Notes: generated from the letters alone by a model not told the origin. A DNA stretch of 64,000 bases from Asterias amurensis (GCF_032118995.1 NC_092661.1:8804494-8868493), one strand, 5' to 3'. Positions 1 to 11,538 are shown, numbered from the stretch's first letter. Made by a program: numbers and translations.

Positions 1-399
1 TGGTATACAACATTGTGAGAAACGACTCCCTATAAATTAACATAGTTTTTTAGAAAGGTAATTTCTCACTCGAATAATAAAAGACTTCAGCTTAAATTCA
101 GCTGAAGCCTTTTATTATGCATCTGAAAGCACACAAAGTTGTGCAACAGAGGTGTTTTTTCCTTCATTAATCTGAGAAAAATTTCAGGCATGAGCCTTTC
201 TGAGCAGTCAAAAAGCACACCCTTCGATGCAAAAAAGGGATGTAGCTTTCTAGCATTATTCTCTAGCAACTTTGACAACCAACTGAGCCTAAATATACAC
301 ATGTTTGTTATTTTATGCACATGTTCGGGATACACCGAGTGAGGATACTGGTGTTTGACAGTTACCAGAAGTTTCCCCTGCCTTTAAAACTTAAAGGGC
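1..399 (-). mobile_element. Family A MITE, cut by the window edge
   Basis: Homologous to the family A element described at 24503-24880, in reverse orientation. It has a variant centre around a TTCAGC/GCTGAA hairpin and about 60 bp of unrelated sequence near 170-235. The right end is degraded. Confidence 0.75.
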
Positions 400-504
400 A
401 AACATCCTTTAAGAGGAAACGGACACAATCAGTGTTCTAGCTAGACCAATTCTAGTGGGTGGCTCTAAATCCAATTTAATCCACCAAGGGCGTGTTTCAA
501 CAAA

Positions 505-850
505 ATTATTAATAGATGGAAATTTGCATCAGGAATAAAGAATATTATTATTTATTTTTTTTATCCGTATACATACACCGATTAGTGTTAGCGCTGTATA
601 CTTGAAAATCTCAAGATTGAAATCGTTGATTATTCAGCCATGAAAGTGACACACGCTACTGCCGTGTCCGAATCAGCGGCTACAGCTATATACCTTTATC
701 ATGGTGCGGCCATCTTGGTATTCTCCCAAGGCTTTGTGAAAACAAATCACAATATTATTCAGGTGTGATTCAAACACACGACTGTTGCAAATCTAGAGCA
801 GTGTCTTACCAACTAGACTAGACATAACTTATTTATGTTTAGAAATGGGG
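505..850 (-). mobile_element. tRNA-derived SINE (family S1), minus orientation
   Basis: The tRNA-like head lies at about 775-835. On the minus strand it shows an A-box-like TAGTCTAGTTGG and a degraded B box. The tail at about 515-600 has the TTTGCATCAGGAATAAAGAA block shared with 59244-59540. It lies downstream of NUP43. Confidence 0.65.
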
Positions 851-1008
851 CCATCCTTGTAGAAGTGCCATCTGGGAGAAATCTGTGCTGGGCAGAACAG
901 TATACTTTGCTCAGACTGCTGGGCGAATTTTTTTAGGCAGGCCAGCCGGGCACTGCCCACCATGGCTATAACACAGGATACAACCCTTCAATGTACACGT
1001 ACTCCTCT

Positions 1009-4000
1009 TCATCTAAGCCCTAGACCATTCACTACAAATACTGCTTCACCGTCTGTACCGCAAACGAGTTTGTCGCCCTCGACATCGATACTATTGACGG
1101 GCATGATGTTGGAAGGTAAGACGTGGCTGATGTCGACTTGATCGTTGTTCAGCCATGGACTGGTGGGAGAGCTGACCGATGGCTTGGATGGGAGTCCACC
1201 AAGACCCAAGCTTGGGTAGATGGAATCACCTGGTGGAAATAAAACAAAACAATTTGCAAACAATGGTCGAATTGTTGATAATAATGAGATGCAGGTCTGA
1301 TACTTCACGATTGCCTCCATGCCCCCTTGTCATTGTCCTGGTGCCCTTAAAATGCCCCAGTAAAACTCCCTCATAAGGTGCCCTTTACCAAAAAAGAAAA
1401 TGCATTGGTGCCCTTGCCCTTTCAAAAACGAAGCATACAGGCCTGGAGTTTTTCACAGCTATCAATGTTCCCCGTTAAAAATAATTCGTCGGTCGATTGC
1501 CACTCAAAACACCCGAGTCCAAGTGGGTGGGTCACCGTGACCTTGTTTGTTGTTGCTTCTCATAGCTACGTGTAAAGTACTGCCATCACATAAGGCTTAT
1601 GGCTTCAAATCCCACAACAAATAAATGGATGGAAATACTTTGATTGATCAACAAGAGTACATCAGACAAAATAGTTTTGCAGGATGCTTACTACCATTAC
1701 CATAAATAACATGACGAAGCAAGTTTGGGCGGCGACTCAACCTCGTTCCCAGGGGTGATCGATCTCACCGCGCCATTTTTTCCCAGCATGCCTTGCTCAA
1801 TCATAACCCCTGGCAAATTTAAATGTGCTATATGCTAGCACATTTATACGAGCCATAAATGAACGTACATATTCATTATTCAATCTTTTCTAAGTCTTTC
1901 GTCTTTTAAACGTGTTCATCTCATAAAAAACGCGGGCGTGATCAACATTTAAAAAAACTTTAAACTACGCGCCATGCACTTGACATCTAATGCATAACCA
2001 ATTTCCTGAGCCAATCAGCGTTGTTTCCTAGTACATGCCCCCCAGGGGTTAGTGACGAGAGGTATAGATATGGCGCGCTGCCCATGGTAGCGAGGCTGCT
2101 GGCGACTAGACTGACTAGACTATTCCAGAAACCATAGAGCACAGGGAGATGATTTACTATTATCGAACAAAGCACTGGAGCATGGTCTACTATGGTCAAT
2201 TCAAGAGCCATGTCACAGTTTCTAGTCAAGTCTAGTCACTCACCCGAACATGCTCTAGGCAAGGATAAAAATTACACAATGTTTTTTTTGGAAGTCATTA
2301 CCAAAGTATGACTCTAGGGTCATTCCGTGTCAAATCACCCAATGGGTTACACCCTACCCTCTTCAAATTTGCTCAAAATTTTTTTATGGGGTAATATTGG
2401 CTCAACAAGCTCAAATTTCAATTTTCAGCTCTATCCGATAAACGGTTTTCGCGCTACGACATGCTCTTTCTCGTTGATTTCGGTCAAAATGCGCCTGACC
2501 TCTGACATTCAAATGACCATAAATCAGTAATTTTTGGGTCAAATTGGTTGAAATTGGTGTCTTTGAAAAGGAAATTGTGTAAGCTTTCCAAATCTGACCC
2601 AATGGTTACCGATTTATGGTTGTTTGAATGTCAGAGGTCAGGCGCATTTTGACCGAAATCAACGAGAAAGTGCATGCCGTAGCACGAAAACCGTTTATCG
2701 GATAGAGCTGATAACTGAAATTTGAGCTTGTTGAGCCATTATTACCCCATAAAAAAAATTTGAGCAAATTTAAAGAGGGTAGGGTTTAAAATTGTCTTTT
2801 TTTTGGGTGATTTGACACGGAATGACCCTCTACCTTTAACGACACTGGACACTATTGGTAATTGTCAAAGACCAGTCGTCTCACTTGGTTATCTCAACAT
2901 ATGCATAAAATAAAAACCTGTGAAAATTTGAGCTCAATTGGTAGTCGAAGTTACGAGATAATAATGAAAGAAAAAAACATCCTTGTCACTCAAAGTTGTG
3001 TGCTTTCAGATGCTTGATTTCGGGACCTCAAAATCTAACTATGAGGTCTCAAAATCAAATTCGTGGAAAATTACTTTACCCCAAAAAACTATGTTACTTC
3101 AGAGGGAGCCGTTGCTCACAATGTTTAACACTATCAACAGCTCTTTATTTCTCTAATTTTGAGTAATTACCAAAAGTGTCCACTGCCTTTAATACATACA
3201 AACGTATTTACAAAATGTCTATTTACTCAGGGGATAACAACTGTTTTTAGCCCCATTTACCTGTTCCAGTTGCATGTTGTGAGCCCAGTGGAGAACCAGA
3301 CCCATTCCAGTGAAAGACAGAACCATCCTCTGAACATGTAAACAGGTGGTCGGAGTAGGTTGGGTGAAACTTCACCTCCCAAACTGAAAGGAAAAATAAT
3401 AATAGTATAAATGTACATTTATAGAAGGCACATATCAATTATAAATGCTCAAGGCGCCAAACAAAAAGTCATGATAATGGAAAAATACAACTTAAGGAAC
3501 TAAATTGAAGCTATTCTCATCAGATGTGTTTTTAGCTGTCTCTGAAATGCTGCTGCATGACCTAATGGAGGGTGGTAAAGAGTTCCAGAGACGAGAGGCT
3601 GCTGCAACAAAGGCCCTCTCCCCCCAAGATCTACTAGTTCTTAAAGGGACACGGTACCGTTACTTTTGACTCTTTTTAAAGACAGTGGACACTATTGGTA
3701 ATTGTCAAAGACTAGTCTTCACAGTTGGTGTACCTCCACATATGCATAAAATAACAAACCTGTGGAAATTTGACCTCAATCGGTCGTTGAAGTTGCGAGA
3801 TAATAATGAAAGAAAAAACACCCATGTCAAACAAAGTTGTGTGCTTTCTGATGCTTCTGACTTCGAGACCTCAAATTCTAAACTTGAGGTCTCAAAATAA
3901 AATTCCTGGAAAATTACTTCATTCTCCAAAACTACGTCACTTCAGAGGGAGCCGTTTCTCACAATGTTTTATACCATCAACATCTCCCCATTACTCGTAA

Positions 4001-7000
4001 TAAAGAAAGGTTTTATGTTGATTATTATTTTGAGTAATTACCAATAGTGTCCACTGTCTTTAATATTGTAAAGCAATCAGTGACTGGTTTGATGTTGGGC
4101 ATCCCTTTATCCCTTTAACCAAACCCTTTATTCCCAGCGTTATGAACAGAATTTAACTTTTCCACAGCAAAAAGTGATGCAGCGACTTACTTGGTCCTTT
4201 GTGACCGTCGAAGAGCGTGACCGGGAATTTTTCTTGCCTCAAATCCCAGAAGTTGAGAACACTGTCTTGGCTTCCGGCAGCGACAAGATGCGCTTGGGTT
4301 GGATGCCGGTCGATGCAGTGAAGGGCAGTCTTCTCACCAGTTCTTAAAATTAGACAAAACCAAAGGAAAGGACGTCCTATAATATATAAAATTATTCACT
4401 AAACCATCACTTGGGGGCCAACCCAAGTTTGAGAATTTGATACACTGGAAACCCTAAATAGCCTGTGGCAATGGATCCCTGTCTGGGGGAAAATTCTCAC
4501 AATATGTTTACATTACAATTACCTTAATGGCCAATTGGAGTTACACCAGTGAGTGGAATCTATAGATATTTTGGCTAGTGGGAAATATACAAAATGTCAT
4601 GATGTATGCATGGACTTGGAAAATAACCATTTTGTTACAATACCAGGAATAGCACAATTAGCGCAAATAACAGGATGAAAATGAAAACAAGAAGAAATGT
4701 TCAGTGAAATATTTCGCCCTGAAACGACATCATATAAGTGAAAACTGTAACTGAACAGGTAACAAACACAACAGCTGATTTCAAGAGGGAGTTGTTTCTT
4801 ACAATGTTTTATACTATCAACAGCTCTCTGTTGCTCGTTACCAAGTAAATTTGTATGCTAATATATTATTTGAGTAATTCCTAAACCTGTCCAGCCGCCA
4901 ATTTCACCAAACTCTTCCTAACTTAGGATTAATCTCATGAGTTAGGATGAGTTAAGTTCTGTTTTCATAGACGCATTGAACCAATCCTAATTTGATTGAT
5001 GATGGTGATGAAGTTAGGACGAGTTACTTGTCCTAACTCAAGATAGGATTAATCCTAGCGTTTGTTGAAATCAGCTGCTTTGCCTTTGAAGTTGTCCATA
5101 CTTACAGAAGGAAGACCCTTGTTGGTTGTGAGCCAGGCTGCCTTAGATCCCATATCTTCATCTGACCGGTCGAGTTAACAGAAATGACTTGATGAGATTT
5201 CAGGTAGGTTAGAGCATTAATGGTACTACTGTCGGCCTCATCTGTCGATCAAACAAACTTTACATATAAGTTGGGAAGGTACTGCATTCTGCTCCACCAG
5301 CCAGGCTCCTGGTGGGCGAAACCCAAAAACCTACTGTACAGAGTTTTGGGAAGGCCGTAACAAACAAAACATTTCTGGTCTGTTTCTTTTATAGTTATCT
5401 CGCAACTTCGATGACCAATTGAGCTCAAATTTTCACAGGTTTGTTATTTTATGCATATGTTGAGATACACCAAGTGAGGAGACTGGTCTTTGACAATTAC
5501 CAATAGTGTCCTGTGTCTTTAAAGAGAAGATTTATCTGCTTTGTCTTTATGGGTTCACACACTTTATTACTGAATAGAATTAACAGGGTGTTTACCGCAC
5601 TCAAAGTCAACATTTTAACACCACTTGTTTTGTTTTGTTTTAGAATAATATTACAAAGTGGTTTTACTGTTTAATGGAAAAACACAATCATGAGTTGACA
5701 GGCCCAGCACCAAAATCACAGGCCTCGTGCCTGTGTTCCAGTGTAGACCTCGATTCCTGTGAAACGCATCAACTATTTGTATATCATTTGAAGCAGTCAG
5801 AATATGTACCTATAGTTCTGATGGGATGTTTGTGATCCAATCTGAGTACATTTAATCTTCCATCCTCCCCGGCGGTGGTTATATCTGTGCCGCTAACTGC
5901 CATGCATGTACACGGACAAGACCTTGTCTGAAGTCTGTGCAGGTCTTGCCACTGTTGAATACTGTGTAGTTTCTGGTCAGAAAGAAAAACAGAGATTACA
6001 GTGTTGTAATAACAGAAGTTAGGCAAATAATAGTGGCTTCTTATATAGCGCTCATATCTGTCACTCAGTGAAAAGTGGCTTCTTATATAGCGCTCATATC
6101 TGTCACTCAGTGAAAAGTGGCTTCTTATATAGCGCTCATATCTGTCACTCAGTGAAAAGTGGCTTCTTTTATAGCGCTCATATCTGTCACTCAGTGAAAA
6201 GTGGCTTCTTTTATAGCGCTCATATCTGTCACTCAGTGAAAAGTGGCTTCTTTTATAGCGCTCATATCTGTCACTCAGTGAAAAGTGGCTTCTTATATAG
6301 CGCTCATATCTGTCACTCAGTGAAAAGTGGCTTCTTTTATAGCGCTCATATCTGTCACTCAGTGAAAAGTGGCTTCTTATATAGCGCTCATATCTGTCAC
6401 TCAGTGAAAAGTGGCTTCTTTTATAGCGCTCATACCTGTCACTCAGTGAAAAGTGGCTTCTTTTATAGCGCTCATATCTGTCACTCAGTGAAAAGTGGCT
6501 TCTTATATAGCGCTCATATCTGTCACTCAGTGAAAAGTGGCTTCTTTTATAGCGCTCATATCTGTCACTCAGTGAAAAGTGGCTTCTTTTATAGCGCTCA
6601 TATCTGTCACTCAGTGAAAAGTGGCTTCTTATATAGCGCTCATATCTGTCACTCAGTGAAAAGTGGCTTCTTTTATAGCGCTCATATCTGTCACTCAGTG
6701 AAAAGTGGCTTCTTTTATAGCACTCATATCTGTCACTCAGTGAAAAGTGGCTTCTTATATAGCGCTCATATCTGTCACTCAGTGAAAAGTGGCTTCTTAT
6801 ATAGCGCTCATATCTGTCACTCAGTGAAAAGTGGCTTCTTTTATAGTGCTCATATCTGTCACTCAGTGAAAAGTGGCTTCTTATATAGCGCTCATATCTG
6901 TCACTCAGTGAAAAGTGGCTTCTTTTATAGCGCTCATATCTGTCACTCAGTGAAAAGTGGCTTCTTTTATAGCGCTCATATCTGTCACTCAGTGAAAAGT

Positions 7001-10000
7001 GGCTTCTTATATAGCGCTCATATCTGTCACTCAGTGAAAAGTGGCTTCTTTTATAGCGCTCATATCTGTCACTCAGTGAAAAGTGGCTTTTTTTATAGCG
7101 CTCATATCTGTCACTCAGTGAAAAGTGGCTTCTTATATAGCGCTCATATCTGTCACTCAGTGAAAAGTGGCTTCTTTTATAGCGCTCATATCTGTCACTC
7201 AGTGAAAAGTGGCTTCTTATATAGCGCTCATAATCCGTCACTCAGTGATGCTCAAGGCGCTTCAATGTTCAGTATTTATCTGCAAGGTACTGTGGGGCTA
7301 CGTTTGAAGTATGCTACCTACTCCTTTTTAAATAGCACAAGCATTGAATTAACCCCACATCTACCAAAGCAATGGCTGTGATGCCCTGTGCTTTTGCTGT
7401 GGTGCCCTTTGCAAGGTTTTAATACAAATTTACATGGAGGAAAATTGCTGTGCCCTTTCAAGCACAAAGTTCAAGGCGTGATAGCACCATGTAATGGTTC
7501 ACAAGATGCTCTGGCGCAATATGCAGCCAATCAAACAAGGAACACTGGGGAAAACCGCTTCTCTTTTTGATTAGTGCAATGGGTTCTTTTACGCGCGTAA
7601 CTACACAACACACGGAAAAACGGCTTTGCCTTCCAACCGAAAGACGAAGCATCATAGTAAAGTGCCTTGCTTAAGGACACAAGTGTCTAGACTGGAACTC
7701 CAACCCACACTAGGCTGATCAGAAACACCAGAGCTAGAATCCGTTGCTCTTAACCGCTAGGCCAAGACTCACAACAGTACGAGGAGCAGGTCTTTACTGT
7801 GTGGTAATGACCAGGTTGGGGGCCGATCGCTGTTAATGGACTGAGTTGAGGTCCAGCTTCTAACACTATTTTAATTTTGGTTCTGGTTTATAACATTGTT
7901 GGCTTGAATTTTTACAAACAATGACAAGTTTGACTCTTTGCATGATGACTGCAAACTTCACAACTTTTTCTGCTAAGCATGATTTTTTCAGTGCTATATG
8001 AAACTGGAAACTTGTTTTTCTTTGTAATTCTGTGCCGGGCGACACAATGTATTTTGCTCAGAGTGCTGGGCAAAGCGTGTGAATCCTGAGCAGGCCTCAA
8101 GCACCGCCCGCCATGGCTACGCACTGCATATTAGCCTTCTGTTCAGACATACCTGAGCTCCGTGCATTAACTTGTAAGCCTGGACTGTCCCGGCTGACGA
8201 TGAAGCTAGAAGTGTCTCTGAGTTCACAAACTGCAAACAGAATATCAACAAAATAATTTTTGCATTATTTTAAATGTTTTTCTGTTAGGGTATTAAGTGT
8301 ATGTGAGAGAGTGCTGCCCACAGCAGACATGTTTTGGTAGGCACTGGACACTATTGGTAATTACTCAAAATAATTGTTAGCATAAAACCTTATTTGGTAA
8401 CGATCAAAAAATAGGAGAGCTGTTGATGGTATAAAACATTGTGAGAAACGGCTCCCTCTTAAGTAGCATAAATTTTGAGAAAGAGGTAGTTTCTCACTCA
8501 AATATTAAAAGACTTCAGCTAAAGACTTTTAGTATGCATCTGAAAGCACACAAAGTAATGCAACAAGTTTTTTTTCACTGTTCTCTTGCAAATTCAATGA
8601 CCAATTGAGCCCAAATTTTCACAGGTTTGTTATTTTTTATGCATATTATGTTGGGATACACCAAGTGAGAATACTTGTCTTTGACAATTACCAAAGGTGT
8701 CCAGTGTCTTTAAACAGGAAGGAGAAAGCACTACTCAGGTTTTAGGTTTCTCAATGTTATTTGTTCCGTAGTAGGATTACACCAGAACATGTCTACAAGA
8801 ACGTTATGGGGACAGCGAAACAAAGAAACACAAAGGAGAAATAAGATGTATTTGTATTCTTTATGAAGAACCTCTTTAGAACAGTGCTCTTTATTAATGA
8901 CAGTTGGCTAAAAATCCAAGATATTAGTTTATATGAAGAAAATAACCACAATTCTTTTTGTAATTATGCTCAGGCCTGTATGCTTTGATTTGTTGAAAGG
9001 GCAAGGGCACCAATGCATTGTCTCCTTGGTAAAGGGCACCCTCTGAGGGAGTTGTAAATTTCTACTGGAGTATTTTTCAAGGGCACCAAGGCAGTGCCCT
9101 GGGACATTCAGGCAATCGCCTTCACTGGCTCCTTGAAGTATCCGGCCTGTATGCAACTTAAGTTTGAACTCGGGGACAAATAAAAAAAGTCTAAAAGTTC
9201 TCTACCCTGAGAAATGTAAGACTTACTTTTAAATCAGTGACGTCTCCTTTATGGTTTTCTTGACAAACAAGTTGAGGTTCCTTGTCCACCCAATCCAAAT
9301 CCACATGGCCGTTGGCGAAGGATGAGATCCCATCGCCATTTAAGACATGTTTTCCTTTCTCGGTGCTTTTCGGCAAATGCCACAGGCATATCTGATTTTC
9401 CTACAGTAGAAAAATCGGTTTTATGGTTTTGAAAAAGGGATATGACAGGCAACAAGTGTACTACTACTACTAGCACCATAAATATTTATGATCAATCAAA
9501 AAGTTTCTGTTTCACGCCAGGACTTTTCAAAATAAACTATTTCAATTTTCATTTGTATTTTATTATTTTAAATAAAAAAAAGGCCTAATAATATAAATAT
9601 AATAATATTAGTAATAATTGGAAAAACTTCCATCCGTATGGCGCCACCACTTTTTCATTTGATATGAAATAATATAGTATCTAATTTACCTCAATGAGCT
9701 ATCCCTTTGTGTAAAAATGAGTGAAAAAGTGGTGGCGCCATTCGGAAAATTATCCAAAATAATTATCCTAAAATTTCATTTTAAAAGAAAAATAAAATGA
9801 AAATGTGATTGTGAGTAGATTTGTCCGTCCATTTGCGAATTTCTTTTAAAGCTCTGAAACGGTGTAGTGTTAAAGTTGCGCAAAAAAAAGTGTTGATTGA
9901 CCGGTACATACATTTTTTAAACCAGTAAAAAGAGAAAAGATATTCTCACGAATTAGATTAAGTTACAAAATGGGTAGGCCATTCAGCCTATAATACAAAG

Positions 10001-10133
10001 AACGATTACTCACATCATTATCCCAGCTTCCTGTAACAAAAACATTCGACGGATGTAGCCCCTGCAAATCACCTGGTTGCCAGCGTACTTTGTTCACTTT
10101 TTGAGACACGAATTTTACTGAAATATTTGCCAT
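1009..10133 (-). CDS. NUP43: Nucleoporin Nup43, WD40 protein of the Nup107-160 complex (8 coding exons)
   Basis: Coding exons, in transcript order on the minus strand: 10133-10014, 9400-9227, 8230-8153, 5972-5810, 5241-5106, 4342-4191, 3383-3261, 1229-1009. All introns are GT-AG. The exons total 1167 nt and join in phase to 388 aa, close to the usual length of about 380. The protein starts MANISVKFVSQKVNKVRW in a good initiation context (AAG before ATG, G after). Family landmarks are GSWDND (exon 1), HKGDVTDLK (exon 2), LLASSSAGTV (exon 3), TTAGEDGRLNVLRLDHKH (exon 4), VISVNSTGQMKIWDLRQ (exon 5), ALHCIDRHP (exon 6), FTCSEDGSVFHW (exon 7) and SIDVEGDKLVCGTDGEAVFV near the C terminus. These are the WD40 blades and tail of Nup43. 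Known role: seven-bladed propeller in the Y-shaped scaffold of the nuclear pore, also found at kinetochores. Oddity: the intron before exon 4 holds a 42-bp minisatellite open in the exon 4 frame. Exon boundaries were inferred from sequence alone. Confidence 0.95.
1292..1445. mobile_element. Family F palindromic MITE with CAGGCCTG ends
   Basis: Left end CAGGTCTGATACTTC pairs with right end GAAGCATACAGGCCTG, with internal TGCCC/GGGCA-rich arms. It lies in the last NUP43 intron. Relatives are at 8971, 24297 and 31985. Confidence 0.6.
2316..2829. mobile_element. Long-arm inverted-repeat element, about 514 bp
   Basis: The ends AGGGTCATTCCGTGTCAAAT and its reverse complement are perfect at the termini. 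Both arms are near-complementary for about 220 bp and include CGGTCAAAATGCGCCTGACC. No coding capacity. It lies in the last NUP43 intron, 10 bp from a family A element. Confidence 0.75.
2840..3188 (+). mobile_element. Family A MITE with TTAA at both ends
   Basis: TTAA at 2836-2839 and 3189-3192 flank inverted ends (GACACTGGACACTATTGGTA on the left). It lies in a NUP43 intron. Confidence 0.85.
3680..4059 (+). mobile_element. Family A MITE with TTAA at both ends
   Basis: The terminal AGACAGTGGACACTATTGG is repeated inverted at the right end, with TTAA at 3676-3679 and 4060-4063. Well-preserved copy in a NUP43 intron. Confidence 0.9.
4780..4897 (+). mobile_element. Family A MITE fragment
   Basis: Only the right third survives, from the GAGGGAG block to a degraded terminus. 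Confidence 0.6.
4898..5075. mobile_element. Family Q inverted repeat (TCCTAACTTAGGA type)
   Basis: Repeated and self-complementary TCCTAACT and AGTTAGGA words, with a GATTAATCC core on both sides. The same words make up 16160-16482, 24143-24297 and 48990-49110. It ends 30 bp from NUP43 exon 5. Confidence 0.6.
5388..5521 (-). mobile_element. Family A MITE fragment
   Basis: One end of the element only, from the TCGCAACTTCGATGACC block to GTGTCCTGTGTCTTTAA. Confidence 0.65.
6029..7247. repeat. Minisatellite, 42-bp unit, 29 copies, NUP43 intron 3
   Basis: Unit: AAAAGTGGCTTCTTWTATAG plus CGCTCATATCTGTCACTCAG plus TG. Units differ mainly at one site (TTATATAG, type L; TTTTATAG, type F). Order: LLLFFFLFLFFLFFLFFLLFLFFLFFLFL, with an LFF trimer recurring. 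42 is a multiple of 3, so one frame per strand stays open through the array. On the minus strand that frame repeats DRYERYKRSHFSLS and runs into NUP43 exon 4. The flanks (AATAGTGGCTTC on the left, GATGCTCAAGGCGCTT on the right) match the start of a dispersed element also seen at 25882, so the array looks like an expansion of that element's head. Confidence 0.95.
7530..7780. mobile_element. tRNA-related SINE (family S2)
   Basis: The body (TTCTCTTTTTGATTAGTGCA, then ACGCGCGTAAC, then AAGGACACAAGTGTCTAGAC) is shared with 26000-26580. On the minus strand 7700-7775 reads as a tRNA-like head with TGGCCTAGCGGTTAAGAGC. It lies in NUP43 intron 3, downstream of the minisatellite. Confidence 0.6.
8339..8709 (-). 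mobile_element. Family A MITE
   Basis: TTAA is kept on the right (8710-8713) and lost on the left. The centre carries the short TTCAGC hairpin variant. It lies in the intron between NUP43 exons 2 and 3. Confidence 0.8.
8971..9149. mobile_element. Family F palindromic MITE
   Basis: CAGGCCTGTATGCTTTG on the left and CCGGCCTG on the right, with TGCCC/GGGCA arms. Reverse orientation relative to 1292-1445. It ends 78 bp from NUP43 exon 2. Confidence 0.6.
9620..9755. mobile_element. Family H hairpin MITE (GGCGCCACCACTTTTTCA ends)
   Basis: The near-terminal GGCGCCACCACTTTTTCA is perfectly inverted at the right arm, separated by about 60 bp of AT-rich loop that contains TAATTTACCTCA. Matching copies at 16784 and 62506. 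It lies in NUP43 intron 1. Confidence 0.8.
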
Positions 10134-10230
10134 CTTTCGAGTAAGAAATTACGAAACTGGCGAATTACGGCGCGGAGCTAGCAGGTACGTTTGGCATCTC
10201 TTGGTGGCGCTGTTCCTCTTCTACAGTGCA

Positions 10231-10328
10231 GCCCATTTCGAAACCACGGCTTTGGCTCCAGGTTCAGGCTAGCTTCCGATCCCGACTGAAGCCGAATGCA
10301 AAGCCGAAACCGTGGTTTCGAAAAGGGC
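10231..10328. repeat. Palindromic element, CGAAACCACGGCTTTGGCT arms
   Basis: The left arm pairs with AGCCGAAACCGTGGTTTCGA on the right, over a GC-rich loop. Related sequence occurs at 38590-38750. It lies 100 bp upstream of the NUP43 start codon. Confidence 0.6.
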
Positions 10329-10615
10329 CTGGGATGCACACACAAACATAAGTTCCTTATGTCGTCTGTGGGTGCACAAAACTCCCAGAGTAAATTGTAT
10401 CAAAATGATATTGACAATAATTTATAGTTGTACCAAAATTTAAAGTCACCCAGCCTCTTAAAAACCACACAGATCTATTTTTTTTTTCAGAGCACTAATT
10501 TTTATTTTGGTCAGCCGTTTTGAAAAAAAAACACAAAAAAAACGGGCCCGATTATTTTTCCCAAACCGACTTGCTGCCAATTTCAACGAGCCATTCCTCA
10601 CAGTCTAGTCCTAAG

Positions 10616-10705
10616 CTACTCCTAGAACTATTTCGGTTTCGTCCGGCTATCGTCTCCGTTACGGGAAACGATAGCCGGACGAAACCGAGATAGTTCTAGG
10701 AGTAG
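10616..10705. repeat. 90-bp near-perfect palindrome
   Basis: CTACTCCTAGAACTATTTCG on the left is matched by its inverse on the right. The arms include GTTTCGTCCGGCTATCGT and meet over a CCGTTACGG-like centre. Two mismatches were seen. Confidence 0.8.
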
Positions 10706-10977
10706 TCCATAAGCCAAGTCATTACCAACGTTAAAGCCTAAATTTATAAAATCTCCCCAAAACTTGAAGCAAGACCCCCAGGAATTGTGATACATTGTTG
10801 ATTGATGTTGCCTATTTTAGTGTGGGCAGTCAAAAATTCCATGGCAAGAGATTTGTTATGCTTATTGTTGACCCACAGGGTGCACTACGCTAAATAAATT
10901 CCCTTTAATAAGGAGGAACCGCTATTTTTCTTATCAAACCATTCGTGTCGCCTATTATTCATCATCGGTTTAACTCT

Positions 10978-10988
10978 AAGATGGCGGC
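10978..10988 (+). promoter_or_regulatory. YY1-type motif AAGATGGCGGC
   Basis: Exact match to the known YY1/initiator consensus, in the spacer between the NUP43 5' end and the 3' side of the fucosyltransferase gene. A related AATGGCGGCGGC occurs at 18171 by the presumed UBXN11 start. The ATG in the motif opens only an 11-codon frame. No gene attaches to it clearly. Confidence 0.3.
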
Positions 10989-11189
10989 TGTAGTGTGCAA
11001 CAGAGATCTGCAGTGAACCCAAGTCATTCCCCGTCCATGATCACCTTTCACCGATCCATTTCACATCAAATCATACGAATATAAAACCACCATAACAGTG
11101 CAAGTATACACTGCATGCAGACGACCGCCGAAATGTTTAGCTTTCCATATCTGTGTGAACATTTTACATCACTACATGTTTATCGAATT

Positions 11190-11315
11190 AAATACAGTAG
11201 ACACTATTGGTAATTGTCAAATACCAGTCTTCTCACTTGGTGTATCTAAACATTATGCATAAAATAACAAACCTGTGAAAATTTGAGCACATTTGGGCGT
11301 CGAAGTTGCGAGATG
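11190..11315 (+). mobile_element. Family A MITE fragment
   Basis: Left end only, from CAGTAGACACTATTGGTAAT to the CGAAGTTGCGAGAT block. Confidence 0.65.
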
Positions 11316-11538
11316 ATGAATCACTGTATCAAATGAAATCACTAGTTATGTAAAAACCACAAAGCATCAAACATGCTCGGCTTTGAAGCTGGCGAAACCT
11401 CGATTGAGCTATCACCATCACCCTTTCCAAACTAACATTCAGGCACATTCAAATTCATTGACTAATAGTTTTGAAAATGAAAACAAAAATTTGATACGTT
11501 CTAAACTTTGAGCAATACAAAACAAAATCTTGCTTTCA

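Noticed and set aside
6029-7247. CRISPR-like array
   Set aside because: Units are contiguous with no spacers, in an animal gene intron.
6068-7381. 437-codon plus-strand frame of KSGFFYSAHICHSV repeats
   Set aside because: Plus-strand reading of the 42-bp minisatellite inside a NUP43 intron; no flanking exon or homology.
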